This document shows, one piece after another, positions 35,096-45,220 of a stretch of DNA of 64,000 nt. A program made the translations under genes and the position numbers. The DNA comes from Lacipirellulaceae bacterium (lineage in GTDB: Bacteria; Planctomycetota; Planctomycetia; Pirellulales; Lacipirellulaceae): contig JAVJRG010000005.1 in NCBI GenBank assembly GCA_040218535.1, forward strand, positions 1,426,001 to 1,490,000, given 5' to 3'. The notes beneath the pieces were generated by a model that saw only the letters and a program-made list of their open reading frames with translations, had not been told where the DNA came from and made no database searches. Position 1 is the first letter of the stretch. Each line of letters starts with the position of its first letter.

Positions 35096-37114
35096 ATGAA
35101 TATTTGCGAACACTTGACCGCCGCGGCAAAACGCTTGCCCGACAAAGAGGCGATTGTCTTTGAAGGCCAGTCGTTCTCTTTCGCGCAGCTCGAACAACTT
35201 TCGGCTCAAGCAGCAATGCGACTCAGCGAGGCAGGTGTGGGGCGTGGCGATCGGGTGGCAATCATGTTGCCCAATGTGCCCGCGTTTGTCGTGTGGTACT
35301 ACGCCTCGCTCCGACTGGGGGCGATTACCGTGTCGATCAGCACTCGCCTCACCGAGAAAGAAGTCGCCTTCGTGGTTTCCGATTGTGAAGCAACAGCATT
35401 CGTCGCTGACACGGAAACTATTCAAAAGCAAACGGAGTACCTCCCCGACTGCGTCGCCAAGACATTCGGCGTTTCTGACTGGGCCGACCAATGTAACGGA
35501 GAAAAGCTGAAGGATTCACCCGACGGAGAAATCTCAGATTGGATCGATGCAGATCCCGACGAAGCCGCACTGATTCTATACACATCAGGCACAACGGGTT
35601 TCGCCAAAGGCGCGACGCTATCGCACAACAATGTGCGTTCCAACGTGCTGGAATTTAACCGTCTCTGCGACATGCAGCCCGACGATCGTATTTTGATCGC
35701 GGTGCCGCTGTTTCATTGCTTTGGTCAGAATGCGTTGTTGAACTCAGCGTTTAACGTTGGTGCAACGCTCGTGTTGCAGCGTGGCTTCGATATCAACGAG
35801 TCGAAACGCTTAATCAAGCAGCAGAAGGTGACGCAACTCTACGGCGTCCCGACGATGTTCCAGCTCTTCAACGAGAGTTGCACGCCCGCAGACCTTGCGT
35901 CGGTGCGTTACTGCTTCTCGGCGGCTGCCAAGCTTCCAATCCAGGTCAGTCGTCACTGGCTAGAGAAGTTCGACCAGCCAATCTATGAAGGCTACGGCCT
36001 CACAGAAACCTCGCCGTTTGCCAGTTACAACCACCAAGAGGACTACGTGATGGGCTCGATTGGCACGCCTATCGATCAAGTCGAGATGAAGATCGTCGAT
36101 TCCGAGACCGGCGAGACCTGCCAGCCAGGAGAGTTGGGTGAGATCGCCATCCGCGGACCGAACGTGATGCTTGGTTACTGGAATCGGCCTGATGAAACCG
36201 CTAGCGCGATTCGCGATGGTTGGTTTCACTCGGGTGACATCGGTCGCCAGGACGAGCAGGGTTTTTTCTATATCGTTGATCGCGTCAAAGACATGATCGC
36301 GGTCGGTGGGTTGAAGGTCTACCCGGCTGAGGTAGAGCGAATCCTGCTCGACCACGCGACGGTCTCGCAAGCCGCTGTGGTAGGGTTACCGGATGACGTT
36401 TTCGGCGAGCGCGTGGTGGCGTTCGTGGTATTGACGCCTCAAACAGCAACCAACGGTGCTGACCTGCATGAGCAACTGCAACAGCATTGCCGCGACAACT
36501 TGGCGAGTTACAAAGTGCCAAGGCAGTTTGTGCCGACCGAGGAATTACCCCGCAACCCCTCGGGTAAAGTTCTCAAAACAAAGCTGCGTGAGGTCGACCT
36601 GAGCAGCGAAATCTCGACCGCTGCAACTTCCACCGACGAGTTGGCAGCGCACCTAGCCGCTTCCTCTCCCGCGACGCGCGAGCCAACGCTCTGGCCTGAG
36701 TTGAAAAAGAGTTATGCGACCAATCGCCCGCAAGTCGCCACCGAGTTTATACAAAACATGCTTCAGGTGCTCAGTGGTGAGGACGACCGCTTGGAACCAG
36801 ACGCGCGGTTCTTAGAGGCAGGGCTCGACTCGCTGATGATCGTCGAAATGAGTAGCCAGATCCAAGCAGAAGTCGGCCCGACTTGCGAAATCCCGGCGAC
36901 ACTACTGTTCGACTACCCACGCGTTTGCGACTTAGCGGAGTTCCTGGTCCAGACTTTTACAGCGGACGAGCAGCCGTCATCACTCCCCACTAATGACTTG
37001 CCAGAGACCGCGTCAGCGGCCAGTCGCGAACTCGCCACCTTGCGACAAGAGGTGGCTGCAATGTCCGAGGACGAAGCACTCCAAGAGCTCATGAGAGAGC
37101 TTGAAAGTAGCTGA
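35096..37114 (+). CDS. Aryl/acyl-AMP ligase fused to an acyl carrier protein
   Basis: 672 residues from the ATG at 35096 (a GAGAG lies 5-9 bp upstream); a GTG at 35054 overlaps the preceding stop and would add 14 residues. The adenylation domain carries LYTSGTTGFAKGATLSHNN (P-loop), YEGYGLTETSPF, the GWFHSGDIG and FFYIVDRVKDMIAVGGLKVYP hinge motifs and the NPSGKVLKTKLRE catalytic Lys. After a linker, an ACP follows with the phosphopantetheine Ser579 in EAGLDSLM. It most likely activates cinnamate as the adenylate and loads it onto its own carrier for hand-over to the PKS. It is 58 bp before the PKS. Substrate is inferred from the neighbouring ammonia-lyase. Confidence 0.9.
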   Translation: MNICEHLTAAAKRLPDKEAIVFEGQSFSFAQLEQLSAQAAMRLSEAGVGRGDRVAIMLPNVPAFVVWYYASLRLGAITVSISTRLTEKEVAFVVSDCEATAFVADTETIQKQTEYLPDCVAKTFGVSDWADQCNGEKLKDSPDGEISDWIDADPDEAALILYTSGTTGFAKGATLSHNNVRSNVLEFNRLCDMQPDDRILIAVPLFHCFGQNALLNSAFNVGATLVLQRGFDINESKRLIKQQKVTQLYGVPTMFQLFNESCTPADLASVRYCFSAAAKLPIQVSRHWLEKFDQPIYEGYGLTETSPFASYNHQEDYVMGSIGTPIDQVEMKIVDSETGETCQPGELGEIAIRGPNVMLGYWNRPDETASAIRDGWFHSGDIGRQDEQGFFYIVDRVKDMIAVGGLKVYPAEVERILLDHATVSQAAVVGLPDDVFGERVVAFVVLTPQTATNGADLHEQLQQHCRDNLASYKVPRQFVPTEELPRNPSGKVLKTKLREVDLSSEISTAATSTDELAAHLAASSPATREPTLWPELKKSYATNRPQVATEFIQNMLQVLSGEDDRLEPDARFLEAGLDSLMIVEMSSQIQAEVGPTCEIPATLLFDYPRVCDLAEFLVQTFTADEQPSSLPTNDLPETASAASRELATLRQEVAAMSEDEALQELMRELESS

Positions 37115-37172
37115 GTGCGTACTATTTGCACTGATCAAGAATTTAGTCTGCTAAGACACCTTTCATCACGAC

Positions 37173-40100
37173 ATGACCGAGCAACCGAACAATCAACTTT
37201 CGCCGAATAAGCAAGCACTGCTGAAGATCCGTGAACTCAAGCAGCTACTTGCGGAAGCTCAGCAAGGTGCTGCTGAGCCGATCGCGATTGTCTCCATGGC
37301 TTGCCGCTTTCCGCGTCGCTCGCGCACGCCCGAGGAATTTTGGAAATGTCTGCTGGAGCGGACCGACGAGGTCAGCGAGATTCCCGAAGATCGCTGGGAC
37401 TTAGACGCCTTCTACGATGAAGATCCGGAAGTCCCAGGCAAGATGTACGCTCGCCAAGGAGTGTTTCTCGACAACCTCGATCTGATGGATCCCGAGTTCT
37501 TTGGCATCTCGCCGCGCGAGGCGACGTGGGTCGATCCACAACAGCGACTGCTGATGGAAGTTGGCTGGGAAGCACTCGAAAGGGCCGGTTGGCCAGCCGA
37601 AAAGATCGGCGAACAGACAGGTGTGTTCGTTGGTTGGATGCACAACGACTACCAGAACGAAGCCAGCGATTCATTCCTGAATCTGAACCCGTACATTGCC
37701 ACGGGTGCCGCCGGTAGTTTCCTGTGTGGACGGCTTGCTTACTATCTTGGCTTACAAGGCCCCAGCCTTGCGGTCGACACGGCATGCTCCTCATCGCTCG
37801 TAGCACTGCACTTGGCATGTCAAAGTCTGCAGCGCGGCGACTGCGAGCGTGCGTTGGTCGGCGGCGTAAACGCCATCGTCTCACCGACGACAAATATTCT
37901 AACGTGCAAGCTTAAAGCCCTTTCACCAAATGGGCACTCGCGCGCGTTCGACGCGGCTGCCGATGGTTACCTTCGTGGTGAAGGTTGTGGTGTTGTGACC
38001 TTGCGGAAACTGTCTGATGCCCAGCGCGCTGGCGATCCCATCTTGGGGATAATTCGCGCGACGGCTGTTGGTCACAATGGCACCAGCAGCGGACTCACGG
38101 CACCTAATCCCAAGGCGCAAGAGAAAGTCATTCGCCAGGCGCTCGAACGAGCAGGAATCACCGCGTCGGACGTCGCGTATCTCGAAGCACATGGCACGGG
38201 GACCGAACTGGGCGATCCGATCGAAATCCAGGCCGCGGCCGCCGCACTCGCGCAGGCACGCGACGCGGATAATCCACTGCTGGTGGGCTCGGTAAAAACG
38301 AACATCGGGCACCTTGAGGCAGCGGCGGGAATGGCTGGGCTGATCAAAGTGTTGCTGGCCATGGAGCATCAGCAGATCCCGGCTCAGTTGAATTTTGACG
38401 AACCGAATCCGCACATCCCCTGGGACAAACTGGCCGTCAAGGTGGTCACCGAAGCAACCGACTGGCCGAGCAATGGTGAGAAGCGCATTGCCAACGTCAG
38501 CGCCTTCGGCATGAGCGGCACGAATGCGCACGCCGTCATTGAAGCACCTTCTAAGAATGAAATTCAGGTGCCCGTGACGGCGGAAATAAAGCAATCCAGC
38601 GAACCCAAGTTGGTTGTTTTGAGTGCGAAGAGTGAGGAGGCACTTCAGGAATTCGCCGAAGGATTCGAGCAACATCTTTCCAGCAGCGAACAAGATCTGG
38701 CAGACATTGCCTATACGACCTGCGTGGGTCGCAGCCATATGGACCAGCGTGCGGCGCTTGTCGTACGTGACCGAGAGCAGGCGATCAATGAATTGAAGAC
38801 CCTTGCCCGGCTCGGCAAATCCAATTCGCTTTTCGTTGGCAATGGTCGACGTGCCCCTAAAGTCGCTTGGCAGTTCACCGGTCAAGGTTCGCAATACGTC
38901 GGGATGGCTCGCGGACTTTATTCGTCGCAAGAGGTCTTTCGAGAAGCCATCGACCACTGCGATCAATTGCTGCAGCAGTGGCGTCAGGCGTCGCTCACCG
39001 AGGTGATGTTCGAGCACCCTGAACTGATCAACCATACAAGCTGGACCCAACCGGCAATTTTCGCCGTCCAAATGGGGCTTGCCCGACTGCTAGAAAGCTG
39101 TGGTTTGAGGCCCGCTGCTGTCCTCGGCCACAGTGTCGGTCAGTACGCAGCAGCCTGCGTCGCGGGCATCATGACCTGGGACGAAGGGTTACATCTCATC
39201 AGCGAGCGCGGTCGGCTGATCGGCGAATTGCCCGCGGGTGGTCGCATGCTGGCCGTGTTCGCGCCGCCTGCTGAAGTCGAAAAGGGCATTGAGAGCGTTG
39301 CTGAAGTCTCATTGGCCGCACTCAATGGCACCCATACCGTTATCAGCGGAACCGAAGCGGCGGTCGCCGAGGTCGAAAAGGAGTTCGCCGCACGCAACAT
39401 CAAAACGAAGGCGCTGACGACCTCACATGCGTTCCACTCCGCACTGATGGACCCCGCCCTCGCACCCTTCCAGGCGGTCGCTGATCAGGTGGAGTTTCAG
39501 CCGGGCAGCCTGCCGCTGGTCTGCAATGTCACAGGTCAAGCGCTGGCGGCGGATGCGGTGCTTGACGGTGCTTATTGGGCGAAACACATTCGCGAAGCGG
39601 TTCGCTACGCCGACGGGATCGAAGCCGTCCAACAACTTGGTTGCGACGTGGTGTTAGAGCTCGGCCCGCAGGCGGTGCTGACGCGCATGGCCGCCGCGAA
39701 TTGGAAACAGCCCGCCACTGGACTGATTAGTTGCTTGCAAAGGGGCGGCGAAGATGCGAATTCGTTGCTGCAAGCAATCGGACAGTTGTATGTTCACGGC
39801 GCGACACCCGATTTCGATGCGGTTTACGCGCGCAAGGATGTAAGACGTGTCGTCCTGCCAACCTACCCCTTCCAAAGACGTCGTTTCTGGGGGCCGGACA
39901 AGCCACGTGCGTTCCATGCCGAGTTCCACACGGCCCACCCGCTCTTGGGCAGCAAGGTATCGTTGGCCGGTATCAAAGATGAAACACGCTACGAGAGTTT
40001 CATCGAACCCGATAGCCCGCCTTGGTTGCCCGATCATGAAGTGATGGGCCACACGGTTGTGCCAGGTGCCGCGTATGTCGAAATGGCATTGGCGGCGGCG

Positions 40101-43100
40101 GGGCATTCTTCGGTGAGTGAACTGGCTTTCGAGCAGCCGCTCAGGCCTGCCTCTCGTACGGCATTGCAAACCATTGTGCGACAGAATGATGACGGTCAGA
40201 AGACGCTCGAGGTTTTTTCCACGCCCGCCGGTGAAAACAATTGGACGCGGAACTGCTCCTGCAAGTTCGACGAGACGCCAGGCGAACGCCCCGAAGCGAT
40301 TGATCGCAGCAAGCTCGAAGCCGCCTGCCCTGAAACGGCCTCGCCCGAGGATTTCTATCGCAAAATGCAAGAGTTGGGGCTCAACTATGGGGCGAAGTTC
40401 CAGACGATCGCGTCGATTCACTATTCAAAGGAAGCCGTCCTCACGCATTTGAAGACCGTGGGCGACATCCGCGGATTCACGATCCCCCCGACGCTTCTCG
40501 ACGGAGCACTACATTCCCTGGCGGTGGGCCTACTTCGCGACGACGACGAGAACCTCTACCTGCCGGTCGGCATTGGCAAGTGCACCGTGTTCCAAGCGAT
40601 CGAAAGCGAAGCTTGGTGTTACGCGAAATGGAAACAGTCAGAGGGAAAACTCCGTACCGCCGACATCACGCTGCTAACCGAAGCGGGCCAAGTTGTCGCC
40701 GAAATCGAATCACTCCAGGTGCAACAGATCAACCGTGCAGCACTGCGTCAGCTCAGCGGTGCTGGTCCCGAGCGGCTGCTCTACAACTTCGCTTGGCAGA
40801 GTTTCCGCCTACCGCCAGCCACAACGAAACAAACCAAGTGGTTGGTCGTCTCGACGGACCAGTCTGATGATTCGCTGGCCAGCCAAGTGGCGTCGAGGCT
40901 CAAGTCTCAAGACCACTCAGTGGTTCAACTTTCCCTGACGAGCAACACCGATTTCGAGCAGTTGTCTGATTCGCACTTTGCGATGTGCCGAGAGGAACTC
41001 GCCAACTGGGAACAGCTATTCGACGTGTCAGCCGCACCCGACGGTATCGCCTGGATCTTCGACTGCCATCAGCAGGCCAGTAATCAAACGGACGGTGGCG
41101 GCGGCGGCGAACTTCCCGAGACGACGAAGCTTCAATGCACGGGCCTGTTGAACCTGATCGCAACGCTGCAGAAGCGTAACTTACGAAAGCTCGAATGCGG
41201 ACTTCAGCTTGTCACCAGCGATGCGATCGCCGCCAAGGAAGCCGCGACAGTCGATGCTCATCAGTCACAATACTGGGGCTTGGGTCGCGTGCTGGGCGCT
41301 GAACATCCCGAAATGCGTTGCCGTGTCATTGATCTTGCCTCCGAAGAGTCAGCGACGACGGAGACGGTCGGTGCCGTCGTTGATATTCTGCTGACCGAAA
41401 CCCACGACAGCCAGTTAGCCATTCGCGCTGGGCAGTTCACGGTACCGCGACTGAATCAGGCGGCCGTTTCCCGCAGGTCGGGACCACCCCTGCAAGTTCA
41501 TCCAGACGCCAGCTATCTGATCACCGGCGGCTTGGGAATGCTGGGCCGGCAGGCTGCCAAGTGGTTGGCGGAGAAGGGAGCCAAGCAGGTCGTGCTCGTT
41601 TCCCGACGCGAGCCCGACGCGCCAACCCAGGAATTCCTCAACACGATCGAGACGCTCGGCTGCCAAGTCGTTGTCCACACTGCAAGCCTCAGCTCAGCGG
41701 ACGACGTCAAGACGCTCTTCGACCGCTTCGGCAACGACCTCAACCCACTAGTCGGCGTCATCCATGCCGCGGGTGTGCTCGACGACGGGCTGATTGGCGA
41801 TCAAACCTGGGAACGGTTCGAAAAGGTGCTCGCACCAAAGATCATTGGTGCAACCCTTTTGCACGAATTCACGAAGTCATTACCGCTCGACTTCTTTATC
41901 CTGTATTCTTCCGCGGCTTCAGTACTGGGCTCGCCGGGGCAAAGCAACTACGCGACCGCCAATGCCTATCTCGATGGCTTGGCTTGGCAGCGGCGCGCAC
42001 TTGGTTTGCCGGCCCTCAGCATTAATTGGGGACCGTGGACCGAAGGAATGGCCGACGACGAGCGAATTCTCAAACGCTTGTCGTTGCAGGGCATCACCCC
42101 GCTGGCCGTCAGCGAAGCGCATGATGCGATGGAAAAGATGTTGGCTGCCGATCTTGTGCAGACGACCGTGATGGATGTCGATTGGCAGCGAATGCGGATG
42201 GGCATGGGTGGCGAGTCTCCCGCTTTGCTCGCGGAGTTGGTCTCCACCAAACAGAAATCGCAGGCAGGCGAATCGGAGTTAGTCGTCAAGCTGAAACGAC
42301 TCCGCGGTGATGCCCAAAGAAAACTGTTGGTCACGACGATCCAAAACACCTTGCAAGGGATTCTCTCTACCCCGGACCTTCCGGAAACGGATCGTCCCCT
42401 GATCGAGATGGGTCTCGATTCCTTAATGGCGGTCGAGTTCGGCACGGAACTGCAATTGCTTCTCGGCGACCAAATGGGCATCGGACCCACGATGCTGTTC
42501 GACCATCCGACGATTGACGCGATCTCTGATCATGTCTTGGAATTGATCGTCAGCGATGCGGAGGAGACTTCTAACGAATCAAGCGAGCCGGCCAAGCCGC
42601 TCGCTGAGACGGCGCGGGCCGAACGCGAAGATGTCGCGATCGTTGGTATGAGCTGCCGTTTCCCTGGGGCACGCGACCTCGACGAATTCTGGCAGAACTT
42701 ACTCAATCAGGTCGATTCGGTTCGTGAAATTCCGGATGACCGTTGGGACATCGATCGCTTCTACAGTGCCGACCGCGAGCCTGGCAAGATGTATACGCGC
42801 GAGGGCGGTTTCCTCGAAGACATCGCGGACTTCGACGCGGAGTTTTTCAATATCTCGGATCAAGAGGCTTGCTGGATCGATCCGCAACATCGCATGCTGC
42901 TCGAAAATAGTTACCGGGCTCTCGAAGATGCCGGCATTTCGCCGCACCCGTTGACCGACGCAAACGTCGGTGTGTTCATGGGCATCATGGGCCAAGACTA
43001 CGCTTTTCTGCCAAGCCTTGACGACGAAGAAGTGATCCGCGAGTTCCGCGGTGCCGGCCTCTCACACAGTGCCGGCGTGGGACGCATCAGCTACCTCTTT

Positions 43101-45191
43101 GGCTTCGAAGGTCCAAGTGTCGCCGTCGATACGGCAAGCAGCAGTTCCCTGGTCGCACTCTTCCAGGCAGTACGAAGTCTGCAGGACGGCAACTGCAATA
43201 TGGCACTCGCCGGGGGCGTCAACGCGATTCTGGCACCGGTCAATTCGCTGCTCATGTCGAAGGCCGGATTGTTGTCTCCCGATGGTCGTTGTCGTTCGTT
43301 TTCGGCCAGTGCTAACGGCTTCGGTCGGGGCGAGGGCTGCGGGGTTGTCGTGCTCAAACGATTGAGCGACGCCCAACGCGACGGCGATCGCGTCATGGCA
43401 GTCGTGCGGGGTGGCGCGGTCGTCCACAACGGATTCACCGGAGGCATCACGTCACCCAGCAGCAAATCACAAGCACGCGTCATCGCCGAAGCACTCAAGG
43501 ACGCCCGCCTCGCACCCTCGCAAGTCCAGTACTTGGAGGCGCACGGCACAGGCACCGAGTTGGGCGACCCGATGGAGTTGGCTGCCGCGTCGTCGGTCTA
43601 CGGCAAGGGGCGCAAGCCCGACGAACCATTGCTGGTAGGCTCGGTCAAAGCGAACATCAGCCATCTCGAAGCAGCCGGCGGGGTGTCGGGCTTGATCAAA
43701 ACCGTACTTGCTTTGCATCACGGTATTCTCCCACCGCAAATGCACTTCGACGAGCCAAGCTCGCATATCCCCTGGAGCCGTCTGCCTGTGAAGATGGTCA
43801 GCGAACAGACGACGTGGCCGGAAACGGAGCAACGCGTCGCCGGGGTGACCGCTCTGGGACTGGTTGGGACGAACGCTCATGTGATTCTCAGTTCGTCCGC
43901 GAATATTGCCAACGAGGGTGAAGCTGATGAAACGATGCTCGCCTCACCAAGACCGACCCAACTCCTCGTATTGAGCGCCCGCAGCGAGATCGCACTACAG
44001 GAGCTTGTGGTAAAGCACTTCGATTACCTAAGCGATCATCCCGAAGTCGATCTGGCAGACTACTGTCATACCCTGGCGACCGGACGACGCCACCACGAAT
44101 ACCGCACTGCACTGACCGCGTCGTCGCGGGAAGAGATGTTAGAGCGACTCGCCGAGGGAATCGACCAAGAACCATCCGGGCCGTCGTTTCATCGCAACGG
44201 TAGTGCCTCCCAAAACGGCGCACACATGAACGGGGCGACCGGCGGCTCCGAACCACGACAATCGAACGCTGCGATGAGCCATTCGACATCAGCTCCAAAA
44301 ATCTCCTGGCTGTTCGGCGACTTCAGCACCACGACCTTCGAGAGAGGACGCGAACTGTATCGCGCCGAACCCGTCTTCCGCGAGTTGATCGCCAGCTTCG
44401 ACCAGCGTTTGGCAGAACACTCAGCGGCGACCAACCAATCGCACGCTCCTCTTGAGGAATGGTTCACGAGCGAAACCAATGCGAACCAGTACAGCGAAGT
44501 TCACACTTTCGCCGTGCAAGCAGGCCTGGCGAAAGTCTGGGAATCGTGGGCCATCGAGCCTGAGGCTGTGGCTGGCTTCGGAGTGGGTCAGTATATAGCC
44601 GCGTGCGTAGCGGGCGGATTGTGCTTCCTCGATGCGCTGACGCTAGTGGTCCAGCGGCAGGAGATACTCACTCAGAAACAGTCGCTCTCCCAAGCCGACC
44701 AAAGCGATGAGCTGAGAGCCGCACTCGACGAATTTGAGACTTTCGCCGATACCATCAACTACTATCCGCCCAACCTGCCGCTGATTTGCAGCTCCAGTGC
44801 CTCCATCGTCCCCGTGCATCGTTCACTTGGCGGCAGCTACTGGCGGCAACACTGCTTGGACGTTCCTCAAATAGAGGAAAGCATCGAAACACTTATCCAG
44901 CAGGGAGCCGATTACATTCTCGAGCTCGGAACGGTAGATGCTGCGAAACCAAACGACAACACAGCGACATGGTTGCCCTCTCTGGACGACAACACCGATG
45001 CGACGACCTCTATGCTAGCTGCCCTCGGGCAGTTGTACTTAGCCGGAGCACTGCCCGACTTCAAACAGTTCAACGGCCACTGGCAATTTGAAAAACTGAG
45101 CTTGCCGACTTATCCCTTCCAGAAGAAACGCTACTGGATCACGGAGATCTCGGATCACGTCGAGCGACCGGCAGAACCTATTCAGAGTTAG
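37173..45191 (+). CDS. Type I polyketide synthase, KS-AT-DH-KR-ACP plus inactive KS-AT tail
   Basis: 2672 residues. Domains: KS about 34-458 with Cys205 (DTACSSS), and His motifs EAHGTGT and NIGHLEAA; AT about 566-860 with Ser654 (GHSVG) and HAFHS, the malonyl-type motif; DH about 922-1200 with His955 (HEVMGHTVVP) and Asp1110; KR with GGLGMLG near 1450, Ser1580, Tyr1593 and an LDD motif (B-type); ACP with Ser1750 (GLDSLM). No enoylreductase is seen. A second KS (about 1820-2240) has Ser1989 in place of Cys (DTASSSS) though both histidines remain (2124, 2164). A following AT-like region has Gly2470 for the active Ser (GFGVG), lacks HAFHS and is shortened. No ACP or thioesterase follows. It would give unsaturated chains on an acyl-ACP starter, probably iteratively. 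There is one active module. Confidence 0.9.
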   Translation: MTEQPNNQLSPNKQALLKIRELKQLLAEAQQGAAEPIAIVSMACRFPRRSRTPEEFWKCLLERTDEVSEIPEDRWDLDAFYDEDPEVPGKMYARQGVFLDNLDLMDPEFFGISPREATWVDPQQRLLMEVGWEALERAGWPAEKIGEQTGVFVGWMHNDYQNEASDSFLNLNPYIATGAAGSFLCGRLAYYLGLQGPSLAVDTACSSSLVALHLACQSLQRGDCERALVGGVNAIVSPTTNILTCKLKALSPNGHSRAFDAAADGYLRGEGCGVVTLRKLSDAQRAGDPILGIIRATAVGHNGTSSGLTAPNPKAQEKVIRQALERAGITASDVAYLEAHGTGTELGDPIEIQAAAAALAQARDADNPLLVGSVKTNIGHLEAAAGMAGLIKVLLAMEHQQIPAQLNFDEPNPHIPWDKLAVKVVTEATDWPSNGEKRIANVSAFGMSGTNAHAVIEAPSKNEIQVPVTAEIKQSSEPKLVVLSAKSEEALQEFAEGFEQHLSSSEQDLADIAYTTCVGRSHMDQRAALVVRDREQAINELKTLARLGKSNSLFVGNGRRAPKVAWQFTGQGSQYVGMARGLYSSQEVFREAIDHCDQLLQQWRQASLTEVMFEHPELINHTSWTQPAIFAVQMGLARLLESCGLRPAAVLGHSVGQYAAACVAGIMTWDEGLHLISERGRLIGELPAGGRMLAVFAPPAEVEKGIESVAEVSLAALNGTHTVISGTEAAVAEVEKEFAARNIKTKALTTSHAFHSALMDPALAPFQAVADQVEFQPGSLPLVCNVTGQALAADAVLDGAYWAKHIREAVRYADGIEAVQQLGCDVVLELGPQAVLTRMAAANWKQPATGLISCLQRGGEDANSLLQAIGQLYVHGATPDFDAVYARKDVRRVVLPTYPFQRRRFWGPDKPRAFHAEFHTAHPLLGSKVSLAGIKDETRYESFIEPDSPPWLPDHEVMGHTVVPGAAYVEMALAAAGHSSVSELAFEQPLRPASRTALQTIVRQNDDGQKTLEVFSTPAGENNWTRNCSCKFDETPGERPEAIDRSKLEAACPETASPEDFYRKMQELGLNYGAKFQTIASIHYSKEAVLTHLKTVGDIRGFTIPPTLLDGALHSLAVGLLRDDDENLYLPVGIGKCTVFQAIESEAWCYAKWKQSEGKLRTADITLLTEAGQVVAEIESLQVQQINRAALRQLSGAGPERLLYNFAWQSFRLPPATTKQTKWLVVSTDQSDDSLASQVASRLKSQDHSVVQLSLTSNTDFEQLSDSHFAMCREELANWEQLFDVSAAPDGIAWIFDCHQQASNQTDGGGGGELPETTKLQCTGLLNLIATLQKRNLRKLECGLQLVTSDAIAAKEAATVDAHQSQYWGLGRVLGAEHPEMRCRVIDLASEESATTETVGAVVDILLTETHDSQLAIRAGQFTVPRLNQAAVSRRSGPPLQVHPDASYLITGGLGMLGRQAAKWLAEKGAKQVVLVSRREPDAPTQEFLNTIETLGCQVVVHTASLSSADDVKTLFDRFGNDLNPLVGVIHAAGVLDDGLIGDQTWERFEKVLAPKIIGATLLHEFTKSLPLDFFILYSSAASVLGSPGQSNYATANAYLDGLAWQRRALGLPALSINWGPWTEGMADDERILKRLSLQGITPLAVSEAHDAMEKMLAADLVQTTVMDVDWQRMRMGMGGESPALLAELVSTKQKSQAGESELVVKLKRLRGDAQRKLLVTTIQNTLQGILSTPDLPETDRPLIEMGLDSLMAVEFGTELQLLLGDQMGIGPTMLFDHPTIDAISDHVLELIVSDAEETSNESSEPAKPLAETARAEREDVAIVGMSCRFPGARDLDEFWQNLLNQVDSVREIPDDRWDIDRFYSADREPGKMYTREGGFLEDIADFDAEFFNISDQEACWIDPQHRMLLENSYRALEDAGISPHPLTDANVGVFMGIMGQDYAFLPSLDDEEVIREFRGAGLSHSAGVGRISYLFGFEGPSVAVDTASSSSLVALFQAVRSLQDGNCNMALAGGVNAILAPVNSLLMSKAGLLSPDGRCRSFSASANGFGRGEGCGVVVLKRLSDAQRDGDRVMAVVRGGAVVHNGFTGGITSPSSKSQARVIAEALKDARLAPSQVQYLEAHGTGTELGDPMELAAASSVYGKGRKPDEPLLVGSVKANISHLEAAGGVSGLIKTVLALHHGILPPQMHFDEPSSHIPWSRLPVKMVSEQTTWPETEQRVAGVTALGLVGTNAHVILSSSANIANEGEADETMLASPRPTQLLVLSARSEIALQELVVKHFDYLSDHPEVDLADYCHTLATGRRHHEYRTALTASSREEMLERLAEGIDQEPSGPSFHRNGSASQNGAHMNGATGGSEPRQSNAAMSHSTSAPKISWLFGDFSTTTFERGRELYRAEPVFRELIASFDQRLAEHSAATNQSHAPLEEWFTSETNANQYSEVHTFAVQAGLAKVWESWAIEPEAVAGFGVGQYIAACVAGGLCFLDALTLVVQRQEILTQKQSLSQADQSDELRAALDEFETFADTINYYPPNLPLICSSSASIVPVHRSLGGSYWRQHCLDVPQIEESIETLIQQGADYILELGTVDAAKPNDNTATWLPSLDDNTDATTSMLAALGQLYLAGALPDFKQFNGHWQFEKLSLPTYPFQKKRYWITEISDHVERPAEPIQS

Positions 45192-45220
45192 TGTCATTCA
45201 AAATTGACGACGGAAGCAAG

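Noticed and set aside
37923-39071. 382-residue minus-strand frame inside the PKS
   Set aside because: Antisense to intact KS and AT domains with all their motifs; no recognisable family.
37173-45191. Second KS as a decarboxylating KSQ loading domain
   Set aside because: The Cys is replaced by Ser, not Gln, and the domain is at the C-terminus without its own ACP.
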